This document shows positions 1 to 10,974 of a stretch of DNA of 64,000 nucleotides, one piece after another. Numbering within the stretch: the stretch's first letter is position 1; each line of letters starts with the position of its first letter. Source of the stretch: Agrocybe praecox. Taxonomy: Eukaryota; Basidiomycota; Agaricomycetes; Agaricales; Agrocybaceae. The position numbers were made by a program, and so were the translations under genes. The notes below the pieces were generated by a model, which worked only from the letters and a program-made list of their open reading frames with translations, did no database searches and was not told the DNA's origin. The DNA is taken from contig OZ024846.1 of assembly GCA_964017145.1 (NCBI GenBank), positions 1,922,001 through 1,986,000 on the forward strand. Direction: 5' to 3'.

Positions 1-1633
1 ATCTGTCCTCCACCCGGTTGCGCCATTGTATATAGCGACGACTAAGCTCTTCGTACTGCGGACACCTCTGGCGGTCCAACCGCGAAAATAACGAGGGGCT
101 TCGACCTGCGGGTACCAGAAAATACGGGGAAACAAGTTTAGTCTGGACGCTCACTTATAGCAAACAACTAAGTGCGCGTTCACACAAATTCAGTGTTGAC
201 GACGATCTCAATACAGATCTGCATCACAGGCACACAGTTTACTGAACCCGCTTGGGAGTGGTAGAGGGGAGATCTAAACGGACCCCTTTTAAGCCTCAAT
301 AAACGGTTATCTACAAGTCGCAGAATTCCTCGATCTCACCTGTGCCCGTAACCCTCTCCGCGTGGTACGCGTGGAAATTTCCGCCGCCTGTAAAACTTAG
401 TGCGGCTGGTGTGTCTGCTCCCACCGGATATACTTCGCTCAATTGACTTTTGAAGCGATACGAAGAGAATTGCACTGGTGAAGTTCCGGGGTAGGCATGG
501 GGTAGCAACCCCGACCGGAAATTGCCCATGCGAACGTCGGGGTGCATATATAACAGGAAGGTAAGTCTATAAAATCTGGAAAGAAAGACGTTTCAGCTCA
601 CCCAGAGCCCTCGGGACAAGTAGTGGAACCCTGCGAAGAAGACTTACTTTAGTGACCGGACCCGAAGGTACGAAAAACCATCCATGAATCTCACGAAGCA
701 GTGCTTGGCCTCGACGCCTAAATTTCTATCTCATAAACACAATGTTTTTTTTGTGGATTTCGCGAGAGTGGTGTCACCTATTCTCATAAATAATTTCGTA
801 AGTAACTTAGCTTCCTTGGGATATGATGCATTGGGATAGGACATGTTACCTGATGAGCTGAAATGATCGTGATGAGGTGGAAGCCAGCATCCTTGCAAGG
901 AAACACGCCACAAGAGTTCACACCTGTACACCACTTTGCAGTTGCCAGGATGTGGAATATCATCAGTATAAGTACTTAAGAAGAGATTCAAAACACTCAC
1001 CGACATGCGAAAGATCCTGCGCCACCAACGGCATCAATAAGAAAACAAGAATGCAATAAAGTTGACCAAGACCACTTTAAAACGCTACCAAAATTTTTGT
1101 TCTCGAACTTTGTCGCTATGTACTGTCCAGTCTTAATCCGCAGCAGGTCCAAAGGACATCGCTTAGAGCAATTTCAACTTTCAAAAGTAGGCGTGGAATA
1201 ATGATAGGCATTATGGTTTGCAAATGTATACAAGCATTCGAAGTGGCAGTTTGAATGGCAGATTCCTACCGCCCAGTTAAATTCGATTTGAAATTCGTGC
1301 AGGCAAACTGACAAAGGAGAACAAGTAAGCACATGAAACCAGAGCAAGTATGATGCACCTGACACGCAAATCTTAGTAACCACCATCCCAAACTTCTTAC
1401 TGGAGATGTACGAGTGTTAAAACATGTCCCATAAGTAGAGGCAACAACAATAAAGAAGATATGACTACTTTCGTCATTAAACGGCTAACAAGTGTCCAGT
1501 AGATCGAGCATTAGGTATTCAACACATAACTGAAAGACGCAAACTCGACTAGTGTATTGTCTGATAACAGAGAAGATGAAGGTGAAGAACAAAGAGGTAT
1601 ATATCGAGTACTTAGTGTACCGTCTGTGATGTC
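1..1633. other. left-end stretch without a recognisable gene
   Basis: I find no gene that I can support here. Open frames on the minus strand at 311-547 and 731-1006 are short and match no family I know. The segment at 900-1030 read on the minus strand has a possible intron (donor near 1003, acceptor near 950) in front of a Cys-containing peptide, but the frame upstream of it is closed, so it may be only a gene relic. Nothing here resembles a terminal repeat or a tRNA. Confidence 0.4.
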
Positions 1634-2674
1634 CTAAGCAAGGACAGCGAGGAGAGCCGCTCCGACAATACCGGCAATTCCAACTTGATTCTTGTTAGCC
1701 GAAGAGTGAGTAGAAGTTTGAGTGGCGGCTGCAGAGCTCGTCCCAGTGGCAGGTTTCGACGAGGACGAACTGTACCATAAAAATTCAGCAATTTCCGTCA
1801 TAATCACGCATACAAGAGACTTACACAGCACTACTGCCTGGGGAAGTGACGCTTGTGCCGGGTGCAGCAGTGGTACCAGGAGCAGCAGTTGTGCCAGGAG
1901 CAGCGGTATTGCCAGGAGCAGAGGTAGAAGAACCAGTATTACCAGCGGTGGTGCTACTAGAGGTAGCATTGAGACAGGCGCTGTCCGCTAAAAGCAATAT
2001 TAATAAAATGAGAAAAGCTAAGATATTGTGAAATTAATTTACAGCCGGCTACGATGGCGAAATTTCCACTTTGGTTAGTGAGGCCAGTGCTATCGCGGAT
2101 ATTCAAACCGAAGCTTTGGCCTGTACAGAATATGTTAAAAAATGTGCGCTTGAATTAAATGGAGCTGGCATACCAACAGGTTGGTTGGCAACCCATGTGA
2201 GTTGCGTGCCAGTTTGTTGACCAAAGTCAACAACTGGGGTAGCGGCGGGTTGACCAGCAGGGAACATGCTAATTTAGAAAATCAACATCATTAAGAAGGT
2301 AGAGCTGATAATGAGAACATACGTCTGTTGAGAAATAAATGGGCAAACAAAAATATGGGGGTCAGTTATGTACACGTATAAGCTCGGATTGCCTTAAAAC
2401 CGTACAATAAAGTATGGGGCTATTAGAGCAGGCCTACTGTCAGAAAAGATCTAATAGATGTTTAGCGGAAAGAATACGTACGTGTTCCTCCGCCCCAGGT
2501 AAGGAGGACAGGCTGGCACTGAGGAACTGGGCCTGGTCCTCTGTGAGGTACTATGAGAAAATGCTAGAAGAAAAGGGAGTAGGAGACTCACGGAGTATTG
2601 ATCATAAGGCCCTGAGCAACGACAGAGGTGGCGATGGCCAAAACGGCGACGAGAGGGGCGAATACAGACTTCAT
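1634..2674 (-). CDS. GPI-anchored Ser/Thr-rich surface protein (Kre9/Knh1-like N-terminal domain)
   Basis: Secreted protein, likely tethered to the membrane or wall by a GPI anchor. Splicing gives a signal peptide (MKSVFAPLVAVLAIATSVVA, residues 1-20), then a compact domain with the family pattern LTWGGGTPPYF followed by FPAGQPAATP, TQLTWVANQPVG and FGLNIRDSTG. A low-complexity tail contains APGTT/APGNT repeats, a Ser/Thr stretch and a C-terminal hydrophobic GPI-attachment segment ending in AALLAVLA. I recognise this as the Ser/Thr-rich GPI protein family common in basidiomycetes, whose N-terminal domain is related to yeast Kre9/Knh1; the molecular role is not known. The gene is cut into about eight exons. 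To keep frame, a 14-nt exon (2406-2419) and a 2-nt exon (2323-2324) are needed. The start is the first ATG, in front of a typical signal peptide. Confidence 0.8.
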
Positions 2675-3391
2675 GGTATGCGGGGAACGGGGGCGCAACG
2701 ACGGGGACGTGGAAGAACAAGGAAAGCTCAACCATCAAGTTTATGACTGTATAAACTTGCCAAACAAGCATCAATAGAGACTAGTGATGCCACGCGCGGC
2801 GCCGTTGCTTAGCGGTTTTTTTTTTCATGCCTTCTTAGTTCTCACAATCATTCATAATAAATAAGTGTATAAGAATCATCCTTTTCATTTCATCTAACAT
2901 CGTTTTTGGGGCCAGAAAACAACCTCCTCTGAACACAAAAGTTTCGTCATTTGAGCCATCATTCATCATTTGCTCTGTCTACAGAATTGTACTACTGCTG
3001 CGCTTTTTCTCATTAGGTCATAAATACCCCACCAGAAGCTAAATTTATGTTTTAAACGACATGTGCTTGTCGGTCTTCTCTGTACGCCCGTTTTCAACGT
3101 TTTCGTGCAAGGCTATTGGAGTCCGGACTTTGCAACGCGTCTGGGGCGCCCTGGAACCACACATCAAATATATCGGCAAACTTTGAAAGACGTCATGCAT
3201 TTGTCCACCAAGGCTCAAAAACTTGTACAAAACTGCATGCATACATGTTCATGTACCGAGGCATTTCACCCAGGACACCCCTTCAGAGGCTCGTTTGGTC
3301 AAACGACCTTGGAAGTCGATATACGACTTGAAAGTAAGTTCAAATAACACTACTATGCAACATGACAATACCAAACCAACAAACTTGAACT
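2675..3391. other. intergenic region
   Basis: Upstream of the GPI protein and downstream of the phosphatase gene, both on the minus strand. It contains a run of T at 2817-2825 and short overlapping open frames at 3045-3347 that match nothing and overlap one another on both strands. It probably holds the promoter of the left gene and the 3' untranslated region of the right one. Confidence 0.5.
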
Positions 3392-4675
3392 TTAAGAAGA
3401 ATTTGACCGTGGCTTCAGCATCCGCAATATCGTTTCCAATCCATAATGATCGCTGACCCACATAGCTTCATCCGAATCCCCCTGAATTCTCAATCCTACG
3501 CCAATTCGCTTGGGCTCATCAACTCTATAACCCATCCCAGGCAGATAAAATATCTTATCAAGCCTCCCGTTAGGAAAACCTTCATTCCCTTGGTAGCCCC
3601 AAGTATGCCCCGCTTCTACGTCGCCTTTTCGCCAACTGTCTTTCAACCCTAAATTCTTTCCAATCATCGCGTCTTCTCGCCCAATCGCATTCATGTCGCC
3701 TGCAACCACTCCGCCATATACACGTAAACGCCTGAGGAACCGAGCGCACAGATCTAACTGCTTTGGTCGGGCAGCTCTTCCAACCTGTAGCGATTCCAAG
3801 TGCGTATTTACGATAGCAATGACTGCCAATTCGTCCGATCCAGGATAATGAAGTTTAATATTCACACAGAGCGCAGTGCGTCCCATTTGCGATGGTCCAT
3901 AATGGAGAATATAACACTCCGTGATATCGAGTGAACGCGAGACCAGCGTGACGTTCCCGTACTTTTGTCCCTGGGGCCATTTGTCTACTCTGTGAGGCGC
4001 CACCGCGAACCAGCGCCGGACCCATTTATTTTTAAGAAGATACGGCAGAAGATTTGCATGCACTTCCTGTAACAAAATGCAGCACGGCTCTGGTTCCTCG
4101 TCTTCTTTACTTCGCAAGACCTCCTCTTCTATATGCAATAGCGCCTCGTCGAGGCGTTCTTCGTGACGAGGAGAAAGGAAATCAATGTTCCAAGTGATGA
4201 TGCGCACTTCGTAACATGGAGTCTTCAACTCTCTTCTCCTAGCATCGCGTTGATTGGTCTTTGGGCCTGTCGTCGGGATATGTTTCCACTCGTTCTTCGA
4301 CGGTCGGAAAATGTATGGCCTGAGTTTGTGTAACTCGCTATCACGGTCCAGAAGAGGAGGAGGCGGCGGCGGCGGCGCTGCCATTGCTTTTGGTTGTGGT
4401 GGAGGAACAGGCCGCGGCAGCTCTTCTTCATAATCCTCTCCTTCGGAATCGTACTCTTCATCGCGCTCTTCCTCTTCGTCCATCCTATCCTGACCCTCTT
4501 CATCTAAATTATATTCATTATACTCGAGGCCAAATTCACTGGGGTGGGGGGGAATAAACAGGCCTTCATCTTCATGTTTAGGCTGCGGTTGCGGCTGCTC
4601 CTGGTGGTATACCATAGGTACTGGGGGAGGCGCATTCCATCGAGGAAAGTGTCCAAATCGTGAAAAATACGACAT
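3392..4675 (-). CDS. endonuclease/exonuclease/phosphatase family protein, TDP2-like
   Basis: Single-exon protein of 427 aa. Residues 1-115 are low complexity (Gln/Pro rich, then an acidic D/E stretch at about 55-85, then a proline run at about 98-108). Residues about 155-420 form an endonuclease/exonuclease/phosphatase fold with its catalytic signatures in order: TWNID (Asn163), LLQEV (Glu204), VNTHLES (His292), GDMNAI (Asp327, Asn329) and the final SDHYGL (Asp409-His410). The layout is closest to the TDP2-like branch, Mg2+-dependent enzymes that remove tyrosyl adducts from DNA 5' ends. The exact substrate cannot be fixed from sequence, and a general phosphodiesterase role is possible. The catalytic set looks complete. 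The first ATG is used; the acidic head is typical of fungal members and may carry regulation or localisation. Confidence 0.82.
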   Translation of the reverse strand: MSYFSRFGHFPRWNAPPPVPMVYHQEQPQPQPKHEDEGLFIPPHPSEFGLEYNEYNLDEEGQDRMDEEEERDEEYDSEGEDYEEELPRPVPPPQPKAMAAPPPPPPPLLDRDSELHKLRPYIFRPSKNEWKHIPTTGPKTNQRDARRRELKTPCYEVRIITWNIDFLSPRHEERLDEALLHIEEEVLRSKEDEEPEPCCILLQEVHANLLPYLLKNKWVRRWFAVAPHRVDKWPQGQKYGNVTLVSRSLDITECYILHYGPSQMGRTALCVNIKLHYPGSDELAVIAIVNTHLESLQVGRAARPKQLDLCARFLRRLRVYGGVVAGDMNAIGREDAMIGKNLGLKDSWRKGDVEAGHTWGYQGNEGFPNGRLDKIFYLPGMGYRVDEPKRIGVGLRIQGDSDEAMWVSDHYGLETILRMLKPRSNSS

Positions 4676-5112
4676 CGATCGATAGTCGTGGTTTATAGTA
4701 TGAGTGAATACAGAATTTCAATTTATTGGCGTAAAACGACCGACGATATCCCACTAGCTGGACGCCACGTAAAATAAAATTTTAAGTGCTGGGGGTGTGT
4801 AGGAAGGTTGAAGTCAAGGTGCCCACACCTGGTGCACACCTGGAGGATGTTCGACGCTATCCTCGGACCTAGATTTACCCATACTTACTGAATGTACTCA
4901 AATTTTGCCATCCGACATGCCTCGAGGCGTTTTTTTTCTGATCACGCGTGTCATGCTCTCTCGACACGAGGCGAGTTCTGTCACCTTGAGCTTGAAGTAG
5001 ATAACCAATGGCCAGCGAATTGCTTTACGTTCACACCAAAACCTCCGGAGCATGATATAAATAATGAGAGTGTGCAGTACATACAAGGTATCACACTTCC
5101 ACTGAGCATCGC
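4676..5112. other. intergenic region
   Basis: Promoter side of the phosphatase gene and 3' side of the disulfide isomerase gene. A short open frame at 4892-5116 on the plus strand runs into the antisense of the isomerase end and is not supported. I see no repeat or RNA gene. Confidence 0.5.
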
Positions 5113-6843
5113 TTAAAGCTCGGACTCCTCGCGTGCAATCTTCTCTTTCTCCTCAGCAATCTTCTCTTCAACGAATGCTTTGAGGACGTTGGCCTTGACC
5201 TTGATCTCGTCCAACTTGGTGGCAGCGAGACTGCGTTTGGCGAGGATAGAGTTTAATCTTTAGGGAGTGATGAGAAAGTGAGTTAAATTTCGAACATAAG
5301 AGTAGCATGGTATATACTCACCTCTTCGACTCTTTTTCGACATATCCAGTGGTACCGTTGACCACCTTTTCCATGATACGGAGGTAGGGTTTCGAGGCAA
5401 CACCAGCGCCAGCAGCTAATTGAAGAGCTTCCTGGTACAAAGAGTCACGCGCGCTTCCGGTAGCGGTGAAGAATTTGTGTGCAAGAGTATCGAACTCGGG
5501 AATACGACCAGCCTGTGATATGCGTGCATTAGCGAATGTCTTCCAAAGATAGGAAGGTCGAAGCACACCTCATCGTTCAATCCTCCACCAACGGCGCGGT
5601 TTGTGCCGCACTTCTCGTTAAGGAAAGCGACAATCTCCTCCTCGTTGCGAGCACCGTTGTAATCTTCAGCCTCTTTGTTGTCCTTGGAGAAGAACTTAAT
5701 GGTAGGGAATCCAGTAACCTCATACTTTTGGCTGATGGGGATGTTCTTCTGGGCGTCTGCGTCAATGTTTGCAACAACACACTGATAACGAAAGTGGTCA
5801 GAAACGAATTTATATGGCATCCAGTAAACATTACTTACTCCACTTTCAGGTTTAAATGTGGTGGCGACTGGGAAACATGAGAAAACAGCCTTCGTCAGAT
5901 AGGTTGACTACCATACCTTTCTCGTAATGGGGTTTCAAGTTCTTGCAGTGACCACACCAACTAGCCTGAGTTGCAAAAATTAGACGCTAATCCGCCCGTT
6001 TCGGGGTTTTGGACTTACAGTGAATGTCACAATGACATTTTTGGAGGAATCCTAAAAGTCTCCCCATGAGGATAACAAGTTCGAGGTAAGGTGGCGGATA
6101 CTGACCATGACCACCTCATCAAAGTTATTGCTGTCAAGGATAAGGACATCTGTGGGCGGGGGTCCAGGGATCTTTGACTTAAGTCCGGTCTTAGAGGTAA
6201 TGCTAGAGATGATATCAGAAACTGGACAGGGGATGCTTCAAGGGTTCCTTACAAGGCAGCCAAACTCTCAAGGTCACGACCACTAGTGTACTTCTCTTCG
6301 TTTCCCTTACCATCGAACCACTTTAAAGCTGTTCAAGGCGCGTCAATTGAGCCATGTTGTTCGTGTAAAAGCAACACGTACTTGGGTAACCGGACACATC
6401 ATATTTCTTCCCTAAAGGCTTTCCCTCCCCATCGGCATCGACCTTAGCAATGACAACCTTGTCTTTGACATGAGCAAAAACGTCTGCAAGCTGCTCGTAG
6501 ACAGGCGCAAGGTTCTATGGGTAAAAAGTTGAATCCTCTACGAACCTAATGAACAAGCCACATCACTCACTTTACAATGACCACTGATCGCGCAACATGT
6601 AGCGTGAATAACAGCAGAATCACTTTAATGTATTACTGCTTACCACCAAGGCGCGAAGCTTTGTTCTGGGGGTTAGTAATCTGTAGATATATTTGGACCA
6701 TAGTGAGTAGCTTACAATTCTACCAACGCGGGTTTGCCTTTGCCAACGATACTGTCAAAGTTGCTTGGGTCGAGGTCGAGCACATTAGAGGCACTGGCGC
6801 CCGCTATTAAGGCAGAGAGGACGAAAGAAAAAGAAAACAACAT
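5113..6843 (-). CDS. protein disulfide isomerase with two thioredoxin domains and an ERp29-like C-terminal domain
   Basis: Oxidises and isomerises disulfides of secretory proteins in the endoplasmic reticulum. A signal peptide (MLFSFSFVLSALIAGASA) is followed by thioredoxin domain 1 with active site EFFAPWCGHCK, domain 2 with TASWCGHCKNLKPHYEK and cis-proline segments (SGYPTLK, TGFPTIK), then a helical C-terminal domain of the ERp29/P5 type. This is the ERp38/Erp-type PDI of fungi. The gene has many introns. Domain 1's active site is assembled from a 15-nt exon (6644-6658) and a 13-nt exon (6571-6583); the acceptor 15 bases before the first GCG codon must be skipped in favour of the second AG to keep the motif. 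The C terminus reads EESEL, which is not a standard HDEL/KDEL signal. It shares a 441-bp divergent promoter with the Sqt1-like gene. Confidence 0.93.
6571..6658 (-). other. two microexons (15 nt and 13 nt) encoding the CGHC active site
   Basis: Exon 6644-6658 supplies F-A-P-W and the first two bases of Cys. Exon 6571-6583 supplies the last base of Cys and G-H-C-K. The flanks are GTAAGC and GTGAGT donors, a TACTAAC branch site before the first microexon and CAG/AAG acceptors. Joining exon 1 (ending 6716) to these exons restores GAA TTC TTC GCG CCT TGG TGT GGT. Confidence 0.85.
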
Positions 6844-7284
6844 GATGGAAAGAAAGGAAAGAGTGATTGATTAGAGGCGAAGACTGACGTGGAGTTTCTA
6901 TATGTGTGTTTTGATTGGTCATCCTCGATCGTCGGGGTTTCATGTTTGCCTCCTCTTCCTACGCAAGCAGAGAACACGTAGATCATATATCTCACAAAGA
7001 GCACCGGCGAACTCACGCCTTTGTTTTCGTGGACCCAATTTCAAGACCCTGTCTTCACTACATTCCCGTCCGGGAACGAGGGATATGTCGCGAGCCGATC
7101 AGGTCACCCACGTGGGCTTCTATTACCCGATATAGCTTACAGAGTTTTTTTATCGGTCTTTTGATATCGGTAAGCTGACTCTTTCAGTCAGCCTGTTCTG
7201 CCCTATTTTTCTGTTTACTCAGCAGCAGGTTTATAAGTCTCCTCCAACATCCTTTCTACACATCTCTCTATACCCTCTTTCAAA
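6844..7284. promoter_or_regulatory. divergent promoter between the disulfide isomerase and Sqt1-like genes
   Basis: The 441 bp separate two start codons facing away from each other. It contains a perfect 10-bp palindrome CCCACGTGGG at 7107-7116 with a CACGTG core (E-box/G-box type, bound by bHLH or bZIP factors), and pyrimidine-rich DNA just before each ATG. Shared control is an inference; the pairing of a secretory foldase with a ribosome-assembly factor suggests growth-linked expression. Confidence 0.5.
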
Positions 7285-8727
7285 ATGTCCTCAGGAAAAC
7301 AACGCGCTACCGAGGCCCAGCTCGAAGAACAGGAAGAAGAAGAACAATTCATCTCTCAAGAAGATATTCTTGACGAAATTCCGGATGATGGCGACGTCCC
7401 GATGGAAGAGGACGACGACGAGGAAGAAGGTGACACCTTAGGCGATCTACGCGAAGGATCGTCAGGGCAGGTTGAGGATATATCCCTCCAACATTTTGAA
7501 GAACACACTGCATCTGTATTTGCTGTCGCCGCCCATCCCACTCAACCTCTGGCGGCATCTGGCGGTGAAGACGATCTAGGATATATATGGGATATTACCG
7601 ATGGAGAAGTCATCGCCAGGTTGACGGGACACACCGACAGTGTTACAAACACCGCCTGGAGTTCAGACGGCGAAATGATTGCTACTGGAGGCATGGACGG
7701 TAAAATTCGTGTTTGGAGACGGGTCGGAAAAGAAGACTTTAGAACATGGGAGTTCTTGACTGAGTTAGATGGACCAGATGAGGTCATGGTATGTTAGGCC
7801 CTAGATTTTATGAAGGTCTGATAACTGACTTGTTATCCTAGTTCTTGAGATGGCATCCCAAGGGCAATGTTCTGTTGGCGGGTTCCAATGATTCCACTCT
7901 CTGGCTTTGGCAGCGTAAGCATTGTTATTGATTGATTTCGTCGAACTAATCCTGAAGATGTATTCAACAGTCCCTTCTGGAAAGACTCTACAAGTATTTG
8001 CAGGTCACATTGGTCCAGTCAACTGTGGTGAATTTACACCAGATGGCAAACGAATTGTGTCCGCAGATCAAGAAGGCTACTTGATCTACTGGGATCCTCG
8101 CAGTGATGCACCTATCTTCAAACTTAGTCCTAACGATGGACGGTTCAGTCTCGATGGTATTACATCTATAGCTGTCAATCCGGCGTCGACCCTGGCCGTC
8201 GTGGGGGGTGCTGCTGGGGGCGTCCGTGTGGTCAGCTTAAGCAAAGGGGAAATCGTATCTACCCTTGGAGGGCACACAGAGGGAGAAAGCATTGAAGCTA
8301 TCGTTTTCGTCGATCTTGCTGGTACGGGAAGCACAGGTCCCGGCGTAGTCGTCACGGGCGCTACTGACGGAAAGGCTTGTATCTGGGATCTTACCACCAT
8401 GAGATTACGAGCAACACTTACACATGACGTACGTCACAATTCATGCATCGAATATTTTAACCCGTCATCTTAACATATTACTTCTTACAGGACGCAATCA
8501 CAACACTTCTTGCCCATCCAGCGCCTAAACCCTATCTCTTGGTATCGGCATCAGCGGACAAGACGCTGCGTACCTGGGATGTACGAAATGGCACTCTCTT
8601 GCGTACGCACACCGGCCACAAGGATGCAGTCTTGGGCGCTTCACTCGGATTAGATGGATCGGTCATTATAAGTGCCGGAGACGATGGCTCATGTCTAGTA
8701 TATACTACAGAGGCGGAGGAAGAGTAA
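7285..8727 (+). CDS. SQT1: WD40-repeat ribosome assembly protein, Sqt1/AAMP family
   Basis: Four exons (7285-7788, 7842-7914, 7971-8428, 8491-8727) give 423 aa, close to yeast Sqt1 (431 aa). The first ~60 residues are very acidic (runs of E and D), followed by a seven- to eight-bladed WD40 propeller whose repeats are visible as GEDDLGYIWD, GMDGKIRVWR, DQEGYLIYWD, TDGKACIWD and SADKTLRTWD. Sqt1 is the dedicated chaperone of ribosomal protein uL16 (Rpl10) in the cytoplasm; the vertebrate relative is AAMP. Family assignment rests on the acidic head, the repeat spacing and the GHTDSVTN and AGHIGPVNCGEF segments. All introns are short and keep frame. Start ATG follows a CT-rich leader. Confidence 0.8.
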
Positions 8728-10974
8728 GATATCTCATCAAAAATCTGTCTTTTCTGGACAAACGTCTCTCATAGCTGGGAGTGTGCTCTTTTTCTTATGG
8801 ACTAGACATAATTTCAGAGAACTAGTTGTAGAATTATTATTTTTGGAGGGACGCCGAGTCAAGTTAACTCCATGCTTCAAGCCTTCAGTGATCAACAATT
8901 TGTTGATGTTTTCTTGTTTCATTTTGTCGGAATCTGTCCGCTATGTGCCACCACCGGAGTGGATGACTCCATGAGTATATGATGTTCGGTTGAGTGTGAA
9001 ATTTGTTAGATTTTTAGAGCGGCTGGGTCAGGCCGGTGCCTGTTGAATGCTGGTATGTGAGGGTGTCGTATTAGGGAGGTAGGGAATATGGTAGAGTACA
9101 TCTGCAGTACACTCGTACCAACAGTTAAAACTTGTTGAGTTATATATTTCAAAAAACTCACCCCTTTTATGATGTCACTTTCCAGTGTTGGAAGCGGTAT
9201 TCTTAAGACGGCCAAAAGATATGTAATAACTATGTGGGGATAAGAACTTCAATCTATTCTGGTTTACCACGTCCCAGGTTGGTCCCAGGCACGAATTAAC
9301 GGCAACGTTAAGCGATTACGTTGTGATGTAGTCATATACATTACCTGTTCTTCCAGAATATCCAGACAACCTCTTTTATACAAATGTCGTCTCTTCGCAA
9401 TTTCACTGCACAAGCCTGCGATGGAAGGCAAGATATTCAATAATTAACAGCCCTTCACAAAAGAAATTTGTCGCAGTGTGTCGTCATGAGCGCTCAGCGC
9501 TCAACAGTTAGAGTCAACATCCCAGAACTTAGAAGCAAACTGCAAATTCCCGACACTCGATCTATTTATAACCAACTCATTTATGCTACTACATACATAG
9601 CGATTCGTGACATAGGTTGTCTTCGACTCTTGTAACCAGTAGCGCAGAAAAAGGTATTATAGCTGATATCCCCCTTGAATTTATGTACTTGCTCATAGCA
9701 GAACCAGGAATGCGTGTCATTTTTATGCCCCTTTATTACAAACAGACATCGGCTCCAGCGTTTAGACTTTGCTACCTTTCGTGTCCGCTGAAAAACTGAC
9801 CTTCCTTAATATTTATCCTTAGCGATACTTTGAAACTACCTGGGTAACCCCTTACCAATACAAGTCGGATGGACAGGTCACAACATGCAAATCGACTGAG
9901 TTACCCACCTTCTCTACAGATTCCAGAACGATGATGTGCAAACAAAGACCTAGAATTAAATACCGGGTTCCCCAAATTATATAATGCAGAGACAATTGAA
10001 AGCTCTGGATGGCATATTATAGAAGGCATATTGCGTTCCAAAATATGCAAGTTTACCCGAAGACTTCAACCTACGATAAAGAGCAGTAAGTATAACGACG
10101 ATGGTGGTGCTCAAATGTTGGTTATCTCAGCTGAATAATCGGTAGTGATTCATATCAACAGTGACTCTCCGTAGCTCTGACAACGTACGTCCTATATAAG
10201 AACGGGGTTCCAGCACACATCAGTGATTTAGAAACCGTAGTGAATCGTATTGCGAAAATTTCCGAAAGATGTTGAGAGTTATAAATACGTCATTCTGGCT
10301 ACCACCCTGAAGACGACCGGGTCACCTTGAATGGCACACTTCATCGAATGTCTCCAGCTTATGACCTCTGACACTGTGTAGAATAATTACCACTACCCTT
10401 TGGGAATTGGAAGTCGTCAAAAACTACGATGACATACAAGGCGCGCTATCCCAGAAAGTCAATAAGTCCACGGTCTAGTAGACCGATAAACCAATAAACG
10501 CAGATCTCTCGCATTCGGCAACTTGCGCTAAAAAGCGTGATCTTCGCTTCCGAATCCCACAGTACTGCCGCTTGTACTTTTATTAGTCTCTGCGAGATCA
10601 CGGCACCTTACTCCACTAATAACATTCCTGTCAAACCATGGCAATTTACTCAGATAATTTAGTTGGAAAACACGGGCAGCATGGCTATATGTGGGCTATG
10701 ATTACTTGAAGTCAACAGTTGGAAAGCTTGGTTTGATGATGGTTGTTTGATTGTACTGTTTTATACATATCACTGCCTTCACTCTGGTAAACCAACTTCC
10801 AGAAATCCTCAGCGTCACGTAGCGGAGGGACTCCCTAGTAACTTCAGTTGCGGGGGCCTTATGCGACAGAAGATTCCGCTCGGGTCAACTTGCCATCCTT
10901 CGCACATTTAGTGAGCTCGCTGTCCAACACCTCAACACCTCTCACCGCTTCCAGTCATTACTTGAAGATCCACG
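8728..10974. other. 2.2-kb region without a recognisable gene
   Basis: AT-rich, with only short open frames on either strand (for example 9006-9215 minus and 9617-9799 plus) that show no family resemblance and no consistent splice joins. The first few hundred bases are probably the 3' untranslated region of the WD40 gene; the last few hundred contain the promoter of the PB1 gene. I found no tRNA-like fold and no repeat. Confidence 0.45.
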
